From Symbiodinium natans (Eukaryota; Sar; Dinophyceae; Suessiales; Symbiodiniaceae), in NCBI GenBank assembly GCA_905221605.1, contig CAJNDS010002366.1, forward strand, positions 1 to 64,000: DNA of 64,000 nt, written 5' to 3'. Every line of letters starts with the position of its first letter. Positions within the stretch are counted from its first letter, which is position 1. Below are positions 10,704-21,221 of the stretch, piece by piece. Under the pieces are notes generated by a model, which worked only from the letters and a program-made list of their open reading frames with translations, had not been told where the DNA came from and searched no databases. The position numbers were made by a program, and so were the translations under genes.

Positions 10704-11247
10704 GCAGGGGGCTGAATCTTCGAGTGCGTTGGCTGGGGATGGAGGGCTTATCGGGCTTTGATCTTTGGCGTGTTTGTAGGGAGTGCTTTTCCACTGAAGG
10801 TCTTTAAGGGTTTCGGGCTGGAGGGATTCCAGAGCCTGACTCTGTCACACGGCGGCAAGAGACTTGAGACAATCATAGCATGCCTACATTATGTAGCGCC
10901 AAAGGCACTTGGAAGGAACAAGTTTCAAAGATTTAAAAGTGAGTTGCCTTACATGTCGGGGCTTCCTCAAGGCCCCCCCCCCTCCCTCCAAAGAAGAAAA
11001 CATGAACATGAATTCAATACTGCGAACATTCCAGCCTAAACGAATGACGGGCGCTGGCGAAATCATCTGGATTTGAGGTTCCGCGGGTTACCATGGGCAT
11101 TGGCATGATTCTGTGCGGGGTTCTCTGTTCCAAGCATTGTTCTTAAACTTGAACATGCAAGAGAGAAACACATCATGATGACATCCCAAAACAAAAGCCG
11201 TACGCTTCAGGCTGACAGTCTGCCAAAGTTTCTCCGCCTTCTCCCAG

Positions 11248-11274
11248 GTGTGGCGCCCGACGCCCAAACTCCCA
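11248..11274 (+). CDS. M1 exon 25 (RPTPKLP)
   Basis: Encodes VWRPTPKLP, phase 0 to 0, GC donor. Conservation runs on for about 26 bases, so a longer exon ending at a GA site is possible. Confidence 0.5.
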
Positions 11275-11666
11275 GCGGTTGCGGCCTGGACCTCGGAGCG
11301 TTTACAAGGTCGAGGGTGACAAGCGCGTGGAATAGTCCATAGGGCTTGGCTGCAACTAGTACCATCGAATGAACTGTCGTTAAGGCTCCAAAGACACTTT
11401 CCCCGCTAGGGCTTGAAGGGTCCTAAACCCTAGACGAAACTCTGAACGTGACCCCAAAATTCCAAAGCCCGAAGCCTGCCGGCCCTGCGGCCCATACCCT
11501 AAACATCTCCCATGGCGAGAGCGTGAACTGGTCGAATCCGCGCGCAGGAACCCATTGAACAAAAAATGCTGCACCTGCATCATGCGTGTCGCGAGTTTCG
11601 GCCCTTCATTATCATGAACCCTTACCACAGAATGCAGAGACGCACGTCTCCTCATCCTCTGAACAG

Positions 11667-11696
11667 GCTGTGGAGTCCGGAATGCTCGGTTCCTCG
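11667..11696 (+). CDS. M1 exon 26 (AVESGMLGSS)
   Basis: Encodes AVESGMLGSS, phase 0 to 0, with a GTAG donor in all three copies. Confidence 0.6.
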
Positions 11697-12059
11697 GTAG
11701 CTTGGCTGAGACTTGGGGCTCATCGAGCTGGTCAAAAGGTCTGTAGAGATTCGGAGTTCAGGAAATCTTGCGAGCCGTACTGCGATGAGGGGACAGAGGC
11801 TTAGAAAGCATTGTCGAAGTGTGGCCAAAGCTCTTAAGCCACGAGGTCCATAAGCGTCGGGAATATACGCTTTCGTGCTATTCTATTCTTTCGTGCTGAT
11901 ACTTTCTGGCAACTCAAATTCTCATAAGATACATCCGAGCTGCGAACCTTCATCCCGCCTCAATTCTCTGGGTTATGTCAGAAGTTCGCCACAGCCCCAA
12001 CTTAGATCTGGTCGGGTCTTCGAAAGCTGGCCGCTAGCCTGATGCAGAGAACACGGTGC

Positions 12060-12218
12060 GAGTGCGAGCGGGCCGGCGGGCGGGTGGGGTGGGGTGAGCG
12101 GGGGCGGACGGGCAGATGAGCGGGCGGGAGGGCGGTTGGGTGGTTGGGTGGTTGGTTGGGTGGTGTGGGTGGTTGGGTGGTTGGTTGGGTGGGTGGGTGG
12201 CTGGCTGGCTGTGTGGGA

Positions 12219-12268
<50 letters not shown>
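12060..12268. repeat. GGTT/GGGT then CT microsatellite
   Basis: About 150 bases of ggttgggt-type repeat followed by 24 CT units, in the exon 26-27 intron of module 1 only. Confidence 0.9.
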
Positions 12269-12274
<6 letters not shown>

Positions 12275-12794
12275 TTGCAGTGTGTGTGTGTGGGTGTGTG
12301 AGTGCCTGTGAGTGAGGGGTATCTGGTCACTCTTTGTCTTTGGTGTTTTTCTTTGCTTTTGTTCTTCTTCCGTTAGACGTTAGGGCTGTATTTGCGAGTT
12401 TGTTTATTTTCTGTGAGTGTGTCCCATGTCTGACCCATTTGGCAATCGTCCTGTTGTTGAGGTGATAGCCTAAGAAAAGAAAGTGGTAAGTCGCAACAGG
12501 GCATCATGACAGAACTTGTGCCGTGCTGTTTCAGCTTTACTTTCCGGGCCGCTTTCCAATCTGAATCGGCTGCAACTGAGCCATGTTACATCCATTCTAA
12601 CCTACAAGTATACTCGTTCTTGCGCATCCGTTCACCCAAACCTAGCGCCTTGGCCCCGGAAGCCGTGCAAGAGCGCAAGTTCTACCTGCCTACACCAAGC
12701 CCTGAAAGCCCAAGTCGCCGATGTTGACCTTCAAGCCGAGATCCGCAATTGTAGCCGGGAACCACCCGTCGTTCTCCAACTCTAACGGCAAAAG

Positions 12795-12822
12795 GCCCTG
12801 GACAGTTCGGCTCTAGCATCAG
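12795..12822 (+). CDS. M1 exon 27 (ALDSSALAS)
   Basis: Encodes ALDSSALAS plus one base, phase 1 out at a GC donor, which matches the two bases that open exon 28. Confidence 0.5.
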
Positions 12823-12981
12823 GCCTGCGCTCGGAGTTTAAGGGCATGCGGCTTGGGGCTTCTGGAGGCTTTGGCGGCTTCAGCTTTCCGGTTGCAGAGA
12901 TCTCCATTTCTGGTGCCAACACATGCAAACGTGGAGAGCACCAAGTTCTGCCCCGCTTAATGCCGTAGCGCTGTGGTGAAG

Positions 12982-13056
12982 GTCAGCAGCGCTCCCCAAC
13001 GGAGATGCCAGTGCCGACGGACGTGCCGTCACCGACCACGCCCTGCGAGGATGAAG
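12982..13056 (+). CDS. M1 exon 28 (SPTEMPVPTDVPSPT motif exon)
   Basis: One of the longest exons in the set (75 bases), with core SPTEMPVPTDVPSPTT and a CEDE acidic end. Phase 1 in and out, AG|G acceptor and GC donor. Strongly conserved in modules 1-3. Confidence 0.7.
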
Positions 13057-13184
13057 GCAACATTAGAAGGGAATCCTTACCACCAGAATCCGATCAATTT
13101 CCATAAGCTGTTGAAGTTTCAGTCCAGACTTGTCGGCTTTAACCTGCGTCCCCCAAATCTTCATGACCCGCACCTGTGCACGAG

Positions 13185-13228
13185 GTGAGACTGTAACGGC
13201 ACCCCCGGTCGCCACAGTGGCGACCTCG
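13185..13228 (+). CDS. M1 exon 29 (TAPPVATVATS)
   Basis: Encodes ETVTAPPVATVATS after two bases; GC donor. Module 3 has two extra codons before its donor. Confidence 0.65.
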
Positions 13229-13758
13229 GCCATCCTGCCCTTGGGGTTTAGGGGGTGCAGGGATGATGCTCTTCCAGTGTGTGCTGAAGATGCGGATTGT
13301 GACAGCAGGGGGCATCCGAGTCTCTTTTGGGGCCATGGAGGGCCCAGATTTCATGCTTTAACATTCAAGAAAAGCCATCGTTTAGCTGGCGAAGACATGG
13401 AGACGTGACAGCACGGATTTACGAGCAAAGAGGGTCCACGGCGCCAAGTAAGCTCAGCGGCGCCAAAGTGGCGTCAGTGGCATCAACAGCATCAAAGCCC
13501 GCCTAAGTTCTTAGCAAGATAGCAAGGCATTCTGGCAACACGTAGAAGCACGAGTGACTGCGCTGGGAGCCCTTCGGCCCAATGCTCGGAAGTCCCATGA
13601 AAGAAGCACCAACACGACATCGCCTTTGAGTACTTCTAAAATGCCGCCAAGTCCGTGATAGTATTGAGGCTTATGCATGTTGATTTTCTGAAGTGCCAAC
13701 ATGTAAAACATCTGTGGCGGCAAGCCTCGTGCAATCGGGCACATCGTGTCTCTTCCAG

Positions 13759-13799
13759 GCGAAGACCAGCAGCATCGAGAAGACCCTGACACACTCCCG
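13759..13799 (+). CDS. M1 exon 30 ([13 protein letters not shown])
   Basis: Encodes [13 protein letters not shown] plus CG, phase 2 out at a GC donor present in all three copies. A later GTAG site in phase 0 is the alternative but would not fit exon 31. Confidence 0.55.
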
Positions 13800-14264
13800 G
13801 CCTGCCACGTCAGTAGTCCAGCACGGGACCCAGGCGTTCATGCTGTCTGCAGGCCTCCCGAACACCGTCCTGAGAATGCTAAGACCCCAACCAAGCTGTT
13901 AGCTGAAATAGTCCCTAGGAGTGTTGGGCCCAGCTCGCCTCCTTGAGGTCCTGGTTGGCCTTACGTGATGAGTAAATCAGTTGCAGCCGGAACATGTTTG
14001 GGCGCTACCTCTATCGTACTGTAGAGATGGACTTGTGCTGTTCTCTTTGGTGTTGGTGGGGTTACGCATCTGCTCTTTGACGACTGAGTCGTGAAAAGCT
14101 GAACCCATCTGAATTCAAACCGGCACCGCTATCGACGACCACACAGCCACCCAACCACGCAACTGCATAGCCACACGACCACGCGACCACACAACCACGC
14201 GACCACACAACACCAACGAGCAATCAAGTATCACACGCAAAGCCCCAAGCTTCATCTCCGTCAG

Positions 14265-14300
14265 GTCTTCGCCAGTGGACGTGCCCGTGCCGACCGCCAG
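14265..14300 (+). CDS. M1 exon 31 (first half of VPVPT-PSPT motif)
   Basis: Encodes SSPVDVPVPTA and ends in phase 2 at a GA donor (gagagc). Joined to exon 32 it gives VPVPTARPSPTS, a complete motif interrupted by an intron. Confidence 0.6.
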
Positions 14301-14567
14301 GAGAGCGCTGATATTTGGGAAGAGAGATTCCTGGGGTCTGGTGTGAATTGCGGGGCGGTCCATGCCAACCGCAGAAGTTCTTCAAACCCTGCTATCCTAA
14401 GCAAAGAGTTCGCTTGGGGCAGACAAACTGGAGAGCCCAGCGTCCTGATCGCAAGCTCGTGCTTGTCTGGTCTTAGTGGTCGGTGCAAGCTGGACTCGGT
14501 TTTGACAATGCTTCACACGTCTGGCGAGCGTGTGGCTTTTGCCAAAGCCCGAGCGCTCGCTTCACAG

Positions 14568-14616
14568 GCCGTCTCCAACCTCCATGAATGAGGGTGAAGA
14601 TGAGGAGGAGGAGGAG
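14568..14616 (+). CDS. M1 exon 32 (PSPTSMNEGEDE, acidic end)
   Basis: Encodes PSPTSMNEGEDEEEEE after one base; phase 0 out, GT donor. It is two Glu codons longer than in modules 2 and 3. Confidence 0.65.
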
Positions 14617-14810
14617 GTCGGTCCGGCCTTGAGTTCTCAGGGCTTTGCCACAGGGCTTGGAAGAGTTTGAAGCCTTTGACCACAGGCGTCTGAGGTGTAA
14701 GCGTGGCAGTGTTGCTCCCAGTCAAGGCCAGAGCCGTAAACAGCGCAAGACCCCGGGCCCTGAAGCGCCAGGCAGGTCCACCCTCTGCCCATCTCGGCCC
14801 TAAGAAAAAG

Positions 14811-14841
14811 GGGCTTAGGGTTTAGGGTTTAGGGTTTAGGG
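14811..14841 (+). repeat. TTTAGGG array
   Basis: Short array replacing sequence that modules 3 and 4 have just before exon 1. Confidence 0.85.
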
Positions 14842-14851
14842 GCTTGAGCAG

Positions 14852-14878
14852 GCCATCGTCGGGCCGCTGCCGGATGCA
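14852..14878 (+). CDS. M2 exon 1 (AIVGPLPDA)
   Basis: Encodes AIVGPLPDA, phase 0 in, GC donor. Conservation continues some 40 bases, so the exon could be longer. A TTTAGGG array ends 11 bases upstream. Confidence 0.5.
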
Positions 14879-15135
14879 GCGATGAAGCCGCCAGGACCAC
14901 ACGGGGGGAAGTTGGGGAAGGGCTTTGTCTCCTCAGACTCAAAGAGTCGGGATATAAACTTCGGAGCCAAGGATTATAGTAGAGGTGCCATTTAGGCAAA
15001 TTGCCAGGGCTAAACCCCAAACCCGCACCTCGCGTAGGGAGACCAGCATGCGACCCGAGTTGAGGTCGAGATCTGGAGTGTTTTTGAACTGCGTCGTTGT
15101 GAAGCCGTTTAAAAAGATACTCTGTCCCGAGAGAG

Positions 15136-15160
15136 GCTCCGCCATCTCCGCCTAAATCTA
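15136..15160 (+). CDS. M2 exon 2 (APPSPPKS)
   Basis: Encodes APPSPPKS plus one base, three codons longer than the other copies; GT donor. Confidence 0.35.
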
Positions 15161-15212
15161 GTCCGACAAGGCCCCGAAAGCAATCTCCCTCAAAGCAAGC
15201 ACTGCGTGCCAG

Positions 15213-15232
15213 AACCTGGCGCCTTTGGCATC
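15213..15232 (+). CDS. M2 exon 3 (PGAFGI, tentative)
   Basis: Copy of the tentative exon 3. The 4.4 kb RCC1-bearing insert begins about 60 bases downstream. Confidence 0.25.
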
Positions 15233-15327
15233 GCGCGCCTGCCACCGCTTCTTCGGAGTTTCAGGGAGTTCAGCAGTATTCAACGGCACTTCAAGGGGGA
15301 GGCGGAGTGGGGTAGGGTGGCACAGGG

Positions 15328-15425
15328 GAGGGGGGGGGGGGGGGGGGGGGGAGGGGGGGGCAGGGGGGGGGAGGGGGGGGTGTGGGGTGGGGGTAGAGGG
15401 CAGGGTAGAGGGGGCTGGGGGTAGG
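15328..15425 (+). repeat. poly-G tract
   Basis: About 100 bases of nearly pure G at the left end of the RCC1 insert. Confidence 0.85.
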
Positions 15426-15444
15426 GCAAGACAAGTCATTTTTT

Positions 15445-15479
15445 ATGAAAAGAGGGAGGGTGGAACAGGGGCGACGAGT
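15445..15479 (+). repeat. direct repeat, left side of RCC1 insert
   Basis: About 35 bases starting atgaaaagag and ending gcgacgagt, matched with few changes at 19,570-19,605 on the far side of the gene. Confidence 0.6.
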
Positions 15480-15865
15480 GCAAGAACGGCTGGCAAAATC
15501 TGCTCGGAAGAAAAGACTGCACAAATTGGTTGGAAGAGTCGATTTTAGAAGAAGAAGACATGCTAATAGGGGCCCGAGAAACCTACAGAAACATGAGGAT
15601 CCTACAAACAGGGTTTTCGGAATCCCCACTATAGGGCCCTGATACCCAAATAGCACGATCCTTATGTTTATGTGGGTTTTTGGGCCCCTAGTTAAGGGGA
15701 TTTCGCAAACAGGCAAAGCCTGGTGGAAGTGAGCGGGCCCCTGAGAAAGAAACACTGTAAATGTCGCATGTGCATATGGAAGAGGGATTTCGCTGCTGCC
15801 AAAGTCTTGAAAAATCCATGGACTTCCTGGCCCCATAGGGGAGGGTCCTGAACTAACGCTTGAAA

Positions 15866-15888
15866 ATGCAGGCCCCGGGGACCTGCAT
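15866..15888. repeat. near-palindrome upstream of RCC1-like gene
   Basis: A 23-base near-palindrome with atgcaggccc and gggacctgcat arms; the copy at 29,106-29,128 is better paired, suggesting a hairpin. Confidence 0.45.
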
Positions 15889-16122
15889 GTTGAATTTCAA
15901 GTTTCCGGACCCAGGCGAGAGCCCCAAATAAGAAACATATCGAATCTTAAAGTGCCAGGTCTTGGGGCTGGGGGCGAAGGGGACTTAACTTCTACACAAC
16001 TTCTGAAAATTCTAGGTCCCTGAGGGTGGAACCTCAAGGACCCTATGTCCCAAAGGGAAGGGCGGGACCTGGAATTTTGAAAGTTTTGTTTGTTAAGAAG
16101 CTATAGCTCCCCAGGGGACTCT

Positions 16123-16310
16123 CAACCCGGTTCTTGCCTTTGTGGCCACCAAACTTGAGGTATCCCAACCAGGTTCTCTCCTTAGCGGCCACCAAATTTG
16201 AGGTATCCTAACCGGGTTCTTGCTCTAGTGGCCACCAAACTTGAGAGATCTCAACCGGGTTCTTGCTTGGCCACGCCACCCAACCGAGGTATCCCAACCG
16301 GATTCTTTCC
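16123..16310 (+). repeat. tandem repeat, about 4 x 47 bases, upstream of RCC1-like gene
   Basis: Units run gtggccaccaaacttgag, then gtatcccaacc and gggttcttgc. A shorter version lies at 29,411-29,545 in the truncated copy. It could be a leader or promoter region, but nothing shows that. Confidence 0.65.
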
Positions 16311-16729
16311 TTACCTAGTACCAGGGCACGTCGTTTTGGAACTCGGGAAAGTGTCATTCGGGAACGTGCCGAAAAGACGCCGCCTGTGTTCTAAGTTGAC
16401 GTCCGTGTCCAAAATGATGCTGCTCGTGTTCCAGACTAATTCTTCTTCGCTCCAAAGTGATGCTGTCGCGCTTGCGTTCCATATTGAATTCTTTCCATAG
16501 AGCCAGTCGCATCGACGGTGATGCCCACACGACTTCGTGATTTCTTTGATACGTAAGTCTCGGATGTCGGGCAGGGAGCACAGCACAAAGAGGAGTGTAC
16601 ATATGTATCAGACAGACTCATAGGGCTGCGACCGCGGGCGTGCGCGAATGAATCTTAAAGCCCTGAACACTGAGGCGATTGGCCCAAGGCGAGAACCATT
16701 GTCGGAGTGAGGGTTGCCTGCGTAGCACC

Positions 16730-18085
16730 ATGCCCCTTACCATTCAGGTGAGCCTGCTAAGTGGCAGGACAGCTTCACTCGAAGCAGAAGAGGAGGAGTG
16801 GGTAGGCTCGTTCAACAACAGGGCACAGAAGACTCTGGAAGTTGGCAGGGGCCGACTCGTGGACTCTTCTGCAAGCATTCTGAACTCAGCAGCCACTCTT
16901 GGGGAGTCTAGGTTGCGGAGCGGTGATGTGCTCACCTTGCAGATGAGCAGCATTGTTCACACCAACATTGCTGCTTTTGCTGCGATCCTTGGCACCCGGC
17001 CGGGTGGGGGGGGGGCTGTCAGACGGCAGCTGCAGCATGTGCGACAGATCCAAGCATCTGGGGTGGGCGTTGCTGCTATACTGGGCGATGGGTCTGTTGT
17101 GACCTGTGGCCCTGCGGACTGTCGTGGTGTGCAACATCAGCTGATGGACGTGAAGCAGATCCAAGCATCTGAGGAAGCATTTGCTGCCATTCTGGGCGAC
17201 GGGTCTGTGGTCACGTGGGGTTCCACTGACCATGGTGGAGACAGCAGTGCTGTGCAAGACCAGTTGAAGGACGTGCGGCAGATCCAAGCCCACAACACAG
17301 CTTTTGCTGCCATTCTCGGTGATGGGTCTGTTGTGACCTGGGGTGATGCTGACAATGGTGGTGACAGCAGTGCTGTCCAAAATGAGCTCAAGGGCGTGCA
17401 GCAGATCCAAGCTACCATGTCGGCTTTTGCTGCCATTCTGCGCGATGGGTCCGTTGTGACCTGGGGCAATGCAGCCCGTGGTGGTGACAGCAGTGTCGTC
17501 CAGCATCAGCTTAAAGACGTGCGGCAGATCCAAGCAAGTTTGGTGTCGTTTGCTGCCATTCGGGGCGATGGGTCTGTTGTGACCTGGGGCCGTTGTTTCA
17601 GCGGCGGCGACAGCAGTGACGCACAACATCGGCTGCAGGACGTGCAGCAGATCCAAGCTACCGACTTCGCATTTGCAGCCGTTCTGGGCGATGGGTCCGT
17701 CGTGACCTGGGGTGATGAAGGCAGCGGTGGCGACTGCAGAGATGTGGAAGACCAGCTCAAGGACGTGCGTCAGATCCAAGCTACCAGCGATGCTTTTGCT
17801 GCCATTCTGGGCGATGGGTCTGTTGTGACCTGGGGCGATGATGGCCGTGGTGGTAATAGCAGGGCCGTCCAAGGTCAGCTTAAGGACGTGCAGCAGATCC
17901 AAGCATCTCCGTTTGCCTTTGCTGCCGTTTTGGGCAATGGCACTGTTGTGACCTGGGGAGACAGCGACAGCAGTCTTGTCCAAGATGAGCTGCAGGGTGT
18001 GCAGCAGATCCAAGCCAACGGCTCGGATTTTGCTGCAATTCGTGTCGATGGTTCTCTTGTGACCTGGGGCCAGAAGCAGCGCTGA
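16730..18085 (+). CDS. intronless RCC1-like repeat protein with ubiquitin-like N-terminus
   Basis: Open for 451 residues from ATG at 16,730 to TGA. Residues 1 to about 75 (MPLTIQVSLLSGRTASLEAE onward) have the layout of a ubiquitin-like domain ending in GDVLTLQ. The rest is about ten RCC1-type repeats of some 40 residues, each with a DGSVVTWG core, a GGDSSAVQ turn and a QL-DV-QIQA strand followed by FAAILG. RCC1 repeats fold as beta-propeller blades; many related dinoflagellate genes are labelled HERC-like, but no HECT domain is present, so no ligase role should be assumed. The gene has no introns and lies on the same strand inside the exon 3-4 intron of module 2. The frame upstream of the ATG is open to 16,679 without another ATG. 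Start chosen because a second, truncated copy at 29,916 keeps the same ATG and first codons. Confidence 0.8.
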   Translation: MPLTIQVSLLSGRTASLEAEEEEWVGSFNNRAQKTLEVGRGRLVDSSASILNSAATLGESRLRSGDVLTLQMSSIVHTNIAAFAAILGTRPGGGGAVRRQLQHVRQIQASGVGVAAILGDGSVVTCGPADCRGVQHQLMDVKQIQASEEAFAAILGDGSVVTWGSTDHGGDSSAVQDQLKDVRQIQAHNTAFAAILGDGSVVTWGDADNGGDSSAVQNELKGVQQIQATMSAFAAILRDGSVVTWGNAARGGDSSVVQHQLKDVRQIQASLVSFAAIRGDGSVVTWGRCFSGGDSSDAQHRLQDVQQIQATDFAFAAVLGDGSVVTWGDEGSGGDCRDVEDQLKDVRQIQATSDAFAAILGDGSVVTWGDDGRGGNSRAVQGQLKDVQQIQASPFAFAAVLGNGTVVTWGDSDSSLVQDELQGVQQIQANGSDFAAIRVDGSLVTWGQKQR

Positions 18086-19569
18086 CGACTTTGTAGGAAC
18101 AGAAGCACAGCGTTTCTGCAGCGTCAGCACCCTTTGCCACAATCTCTAGCTTGAGGCAGCGACCGTTTGCAAGCATTTCTTTTGCAGGCTGCAGACAAAC
18201 CGCCAGGTAATATCGTTTGCAGAGACCTTGTCCTGACATTCCTACTATGACATTTACCCACTTTGAAACTGGTGTCTAAGCCCTGTGTCAATACCCAGCT
18301 TTCAACATTCAAGCGGCTTCTGCCTCGCGAAAGACTAGCAGAGTGGCATATGTCGTCATGGACATTGGACTCGCGCGGGTTCATTTGTGAATCCTGCTGT
18401 AGGCATCCATTGAGGTCCTGGCTGTCGACAATCCATGAAGTGCACATTTTTTCCAATAACGGCATCGAAATGCTTTCGGTAGGAACGCGCTTCCCAGGAC
18501 CTCATTCTTTTCTTTTCAGCTTGGGTATGTCAGGTGCCCGGAAGCTCCAGCCTCCGGGGGAAGTTCGAAAGCCATTTCCTGTGCCCTGATATCTTCAGCT
18601 CAACACCAGACACGAAGATTTGCAACGTCGTCCTGCAGAATGAGTGCAGGCCACAGACGCCCAAGGCCGCAAGCCGCCCGGAACCCTATGGAACATCCAA
18701 CCTAAAAGCCTATAACCGGTCGAGCTGCTTCCCTGGTCGTGTCCTCTGAGAGTTTAAGATGAGGGCGTGGCCGGTGCACTGGTCCACCAGTTGCAGCAAA
18801 GGCACAGAATCAATCCAGGCATCCTGCGAACATTATCTAGGGTAGGTTTTGAAGGGTTGTTGAACTTGAGCATGTGTCAGTCGCTGGTGACTCGAGGCTT
18901 GCATGTGATCCTCTTCCGATGATCGGGGTGTGAGAGAGCTGCAACCCTGTGGATTCTGCTCCACAGCTATCATGCTGACTGTCGCTCCGAAGCGGCTAGC
19001 CGTAATGCTTCATGCAATGTCATGGTGGCCCATATTGCATACACCCTCAGTTTGTGTTGCTTGTGGTCTGAGTTAAAACGCACGGACCCTTGCGGCAGCA
19101 GGATGTTCGAATTCTTTCAACCGCTTGCGGCTTCATTGGCGCAGCAGCAACATCCTCCGGAAAACAGAAATCTTTGTCTGGGGCTTCGTGCCCCAAATTC
19201 TTCGCATGGCAGGGCGTATTCGAAGCCTGTGGGATCGACCCCTGGGGCCTTGACACGAACAAGGGGACTTGAGCGAGAATGGAGGAGTTTAGCTATATAG
19301 GGATTATGTAGGGATGGCAGACCAGTGCTTATTGCTTATAGGTTCGTGTATGATGTTCGCTGGTCAGGGCCCCAAACGGCACAGGAAGGGAGCTGTTCTC
19401 ATGGAATGCTTCGGTGATGCGTCAGATGCCGTGGCTCATGGCAGAAAACAAGTTGCAGCACCTCACAGGGTTACTCAGGGGTTGAAACCAAGTGTCGATC
19501 TTCCGAAATCGGCTGTGTCGTGGGGTTCTGGTACACCTTAGGTCCTAGATTAGTGGCGCTAGCTGTGCG

Positions 19570-19605
19570 ATGAAAAGAGTGAGGGGTGGAACAGGGGCGA
19601 CGAGT
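19570..19605 (+). repeat. direct repeat, right side of RCC1 insert
   Basis: Pairs with 15,445-15,479. Longer and more diverged than a normal target-site duplication. Confidence 0.6.
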
Positions 19606-19985
19606 ACGGGAGAAACCCGACCAGGGTGGCAAGACAAAGCCAATTGGTAGCGCAGCCTTCTTACATATGGGGAGCTAGATCAGGGCTCGAGTCAGAGCTT
19701 GGGGAAGGGAGCTTGGGGCTTTTCCAACGCGCTGCACTTGAGCTCCCTCTGCATATGCCCGATTCTGATGAGGAGAACATCGGGCCGGGGCTTTGAGAGG
19801 CCCCTCTGTTAGGTAAAAAACCCGCATGACGTCTTCTTTCGGGTCTTGGCAGCTCTACCAACCGCCAACAACTTGTTGAAAAAAGCGGGCTCCACCGACC
19901 CTGAGCTTCCGAACAGTCAATGTGAGCAGCTGAAAGGGGCCATTCGATAGCAGCGTGAGATGGAGAAGGGCCGTGCGCGCGCCAG

Positions 19986-20009
19986 GCATTGGGAGCAGGC
20001 GATGCTGAG
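19986..20009 (+). CDS. M2 exon 4 (ALGAGDAE)
   Basis: Identical to module 1 in the exon; the donor is GC instead of GT. Confidence 0.55.
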
Positions 20010-20538
20010 GCCGAGCCTAGAGCTCTGCCGCCTTGTCATCCGATGACCGCGCGCAAGCCCCCGACTTCGCTCAAGCAACTTTGCGGGGGGAGGGGGGGGG
20101 GGTTTGAGGAGTGTAGGTAGGAAGGGACACCAGCCAAACAACCACCACAGTTACACCACTTCCCAACACCTCAGACATCCAGTCAAACCTACTCAAGGTA
20201 ATGTATAGATTGCCGGGCAGAAGGCCTCTCAAAGAAGGCGAAAAACTCATAAGGGAAAGGTTTCGGGCTTGCGGGGAGTAAATCATGGGAGACTACACTA
20301 CCCCCCCCACCCTAGCAGCCTTATTTGGGCTTGTTTTGGGTTTTGGGGTTTGCGGGTGTTCGGGTGGGGTAGTCTGGGATCCACCATGTATGACAGTATT
20401 GAAGGCTCAACGTCACGGGATTTTAGCTTAGTTTGCTCTCTTTGACCCCTCCAACGGTTCAACTCTTCTTTCTGGGGCGGGACGGCGCGCACAAGGGATT
20501 TGTGCTTGCTTGAAGACTCTTTAAAAGCCGAAGTGCAG

Positions 20539-20591
20539 GTGCCAGCGCCGAAGGAGTCTGCGCTGGCAGACAGTGCCTGGCATATGCCCGA
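20539..20591 (+). CDS. M2 exon 5
   Basis: Encodes VPAPKESALADSAWHMP; AG|G in, GT out, phase 2. Confidence 0.6.
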
Positions 20592-21059
20592 GTTGCGGGT
20601 TTATTGAAGCAGCCCCATGTGCCTGTGAACTTCACGGGCTGTGGTTTCAAGAGCCCCGAGGTTGGGAGTTCAGGGGCATAGGGCTCGGGGGTTCTCTGCA
20701 CACATTCTTGGGGCGCAGGGGTTTGGGCCTTGAAAAGGATCTCGAAGGCTTGCAGGCAGAGGAGGTGAAAGCAGGGATTCTGCAGCAAGGGGCGAGTCAT
20801 CTCCTTGTCGCAACTTGGTGTGTGCAGTGTAGGTTTCCAGCAAGCACGTGTCCAAACCACCGAGGTGCAGATTGGACTTTTCGCACCCTAGGCTTTCCAA
20901 AAAGAGGCTCAGTAGCAGCAGTCAAAGTACAACCACCAAAGTGCAGCTACCCAAACCTTGAGCGTTTGTCGACGAAGTCAGTTTGCGAGTTCGAGCTCCA
21001 GAACCCCATCCCGTTAACTCTTTGCCCACACCCTGGGCCATCTAGATCCGAACCTTGAG

Positions 21060-21102
21060 GTCAGAGTCCGCGCCTGAACGAACACCGACGGAGCTGCCCG
21101 AG
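21060..21102 (+). CDS. M2 exon 6 (TPTELPE)
   Basis: Encodes SESAPERTPTELPE; GT donor; only 62 bases before exon 7, an unusually short intron. Confidence 0.65.
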
Positions 21103-21164
21103 GTGCACGGGGGCGGTGGGTCCCAAGCGGTCGAAGCACTTTGTTCAGGGGCCCATGCCTGCAG

Positions 21165-21221
21165 GACATGCCCGTGCCGACGGACGTGCCTTCGCCAACC
21201 TCCTTGCGTTCCGAGGACGAG
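21165..21221 (+). CDS. M2 exon 7 (PVPTDVPSPT)
   Basis: Encodes DMPVPTDVPSPTSLRSEDE; GC donor. Confidence 0.7.

Larger units (their letters stand above)
1..14851 (+). repeat. module 1 of the tandem array (exons 2-32)
   Basis: The window opens just downstream of where exon 1 would lie: bases 1-25 match the sequence after exon 1 at about 14,890, 37,620 and 53,520. The module is about 14.9 kb with 31 exons, including the zinc ribbon exon. Its introns hold telomere-type arrays, a poly-G tract near 850, a GGTT/CT microsatellite near 12.1-12.3 kb and otherwise unique sequence homologous to modules 2-4. Confidence 0.7.
15290..19665 (+). mobile_element. insert carrying the RCC1-like gene
   Basis: Modules 1, 3 and 4 run straight from exon 3 into the ggaagttagatcaggg stretch, whereas module 2 resumes it only near 19,672. 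The approximately 4.4 kb between holds a poly-G tract, a GTCCC/GGGAC-rich leader, 47-base tandem repeats, the RCC1-like gene and a 3' tail. No transposase or terminal inverted repeats were found, so the mechanism is unknown; a retrogene or captured segment is possible. Confidence 0.55.

Noticed and set aside
16886-18142. 418-codon frame on the minus strand over the RCC1-like gene
   Set aside because: Mirror of the repeat-rich + strand gene; its residues show only the antisense of the repeats and no recognisable domain.
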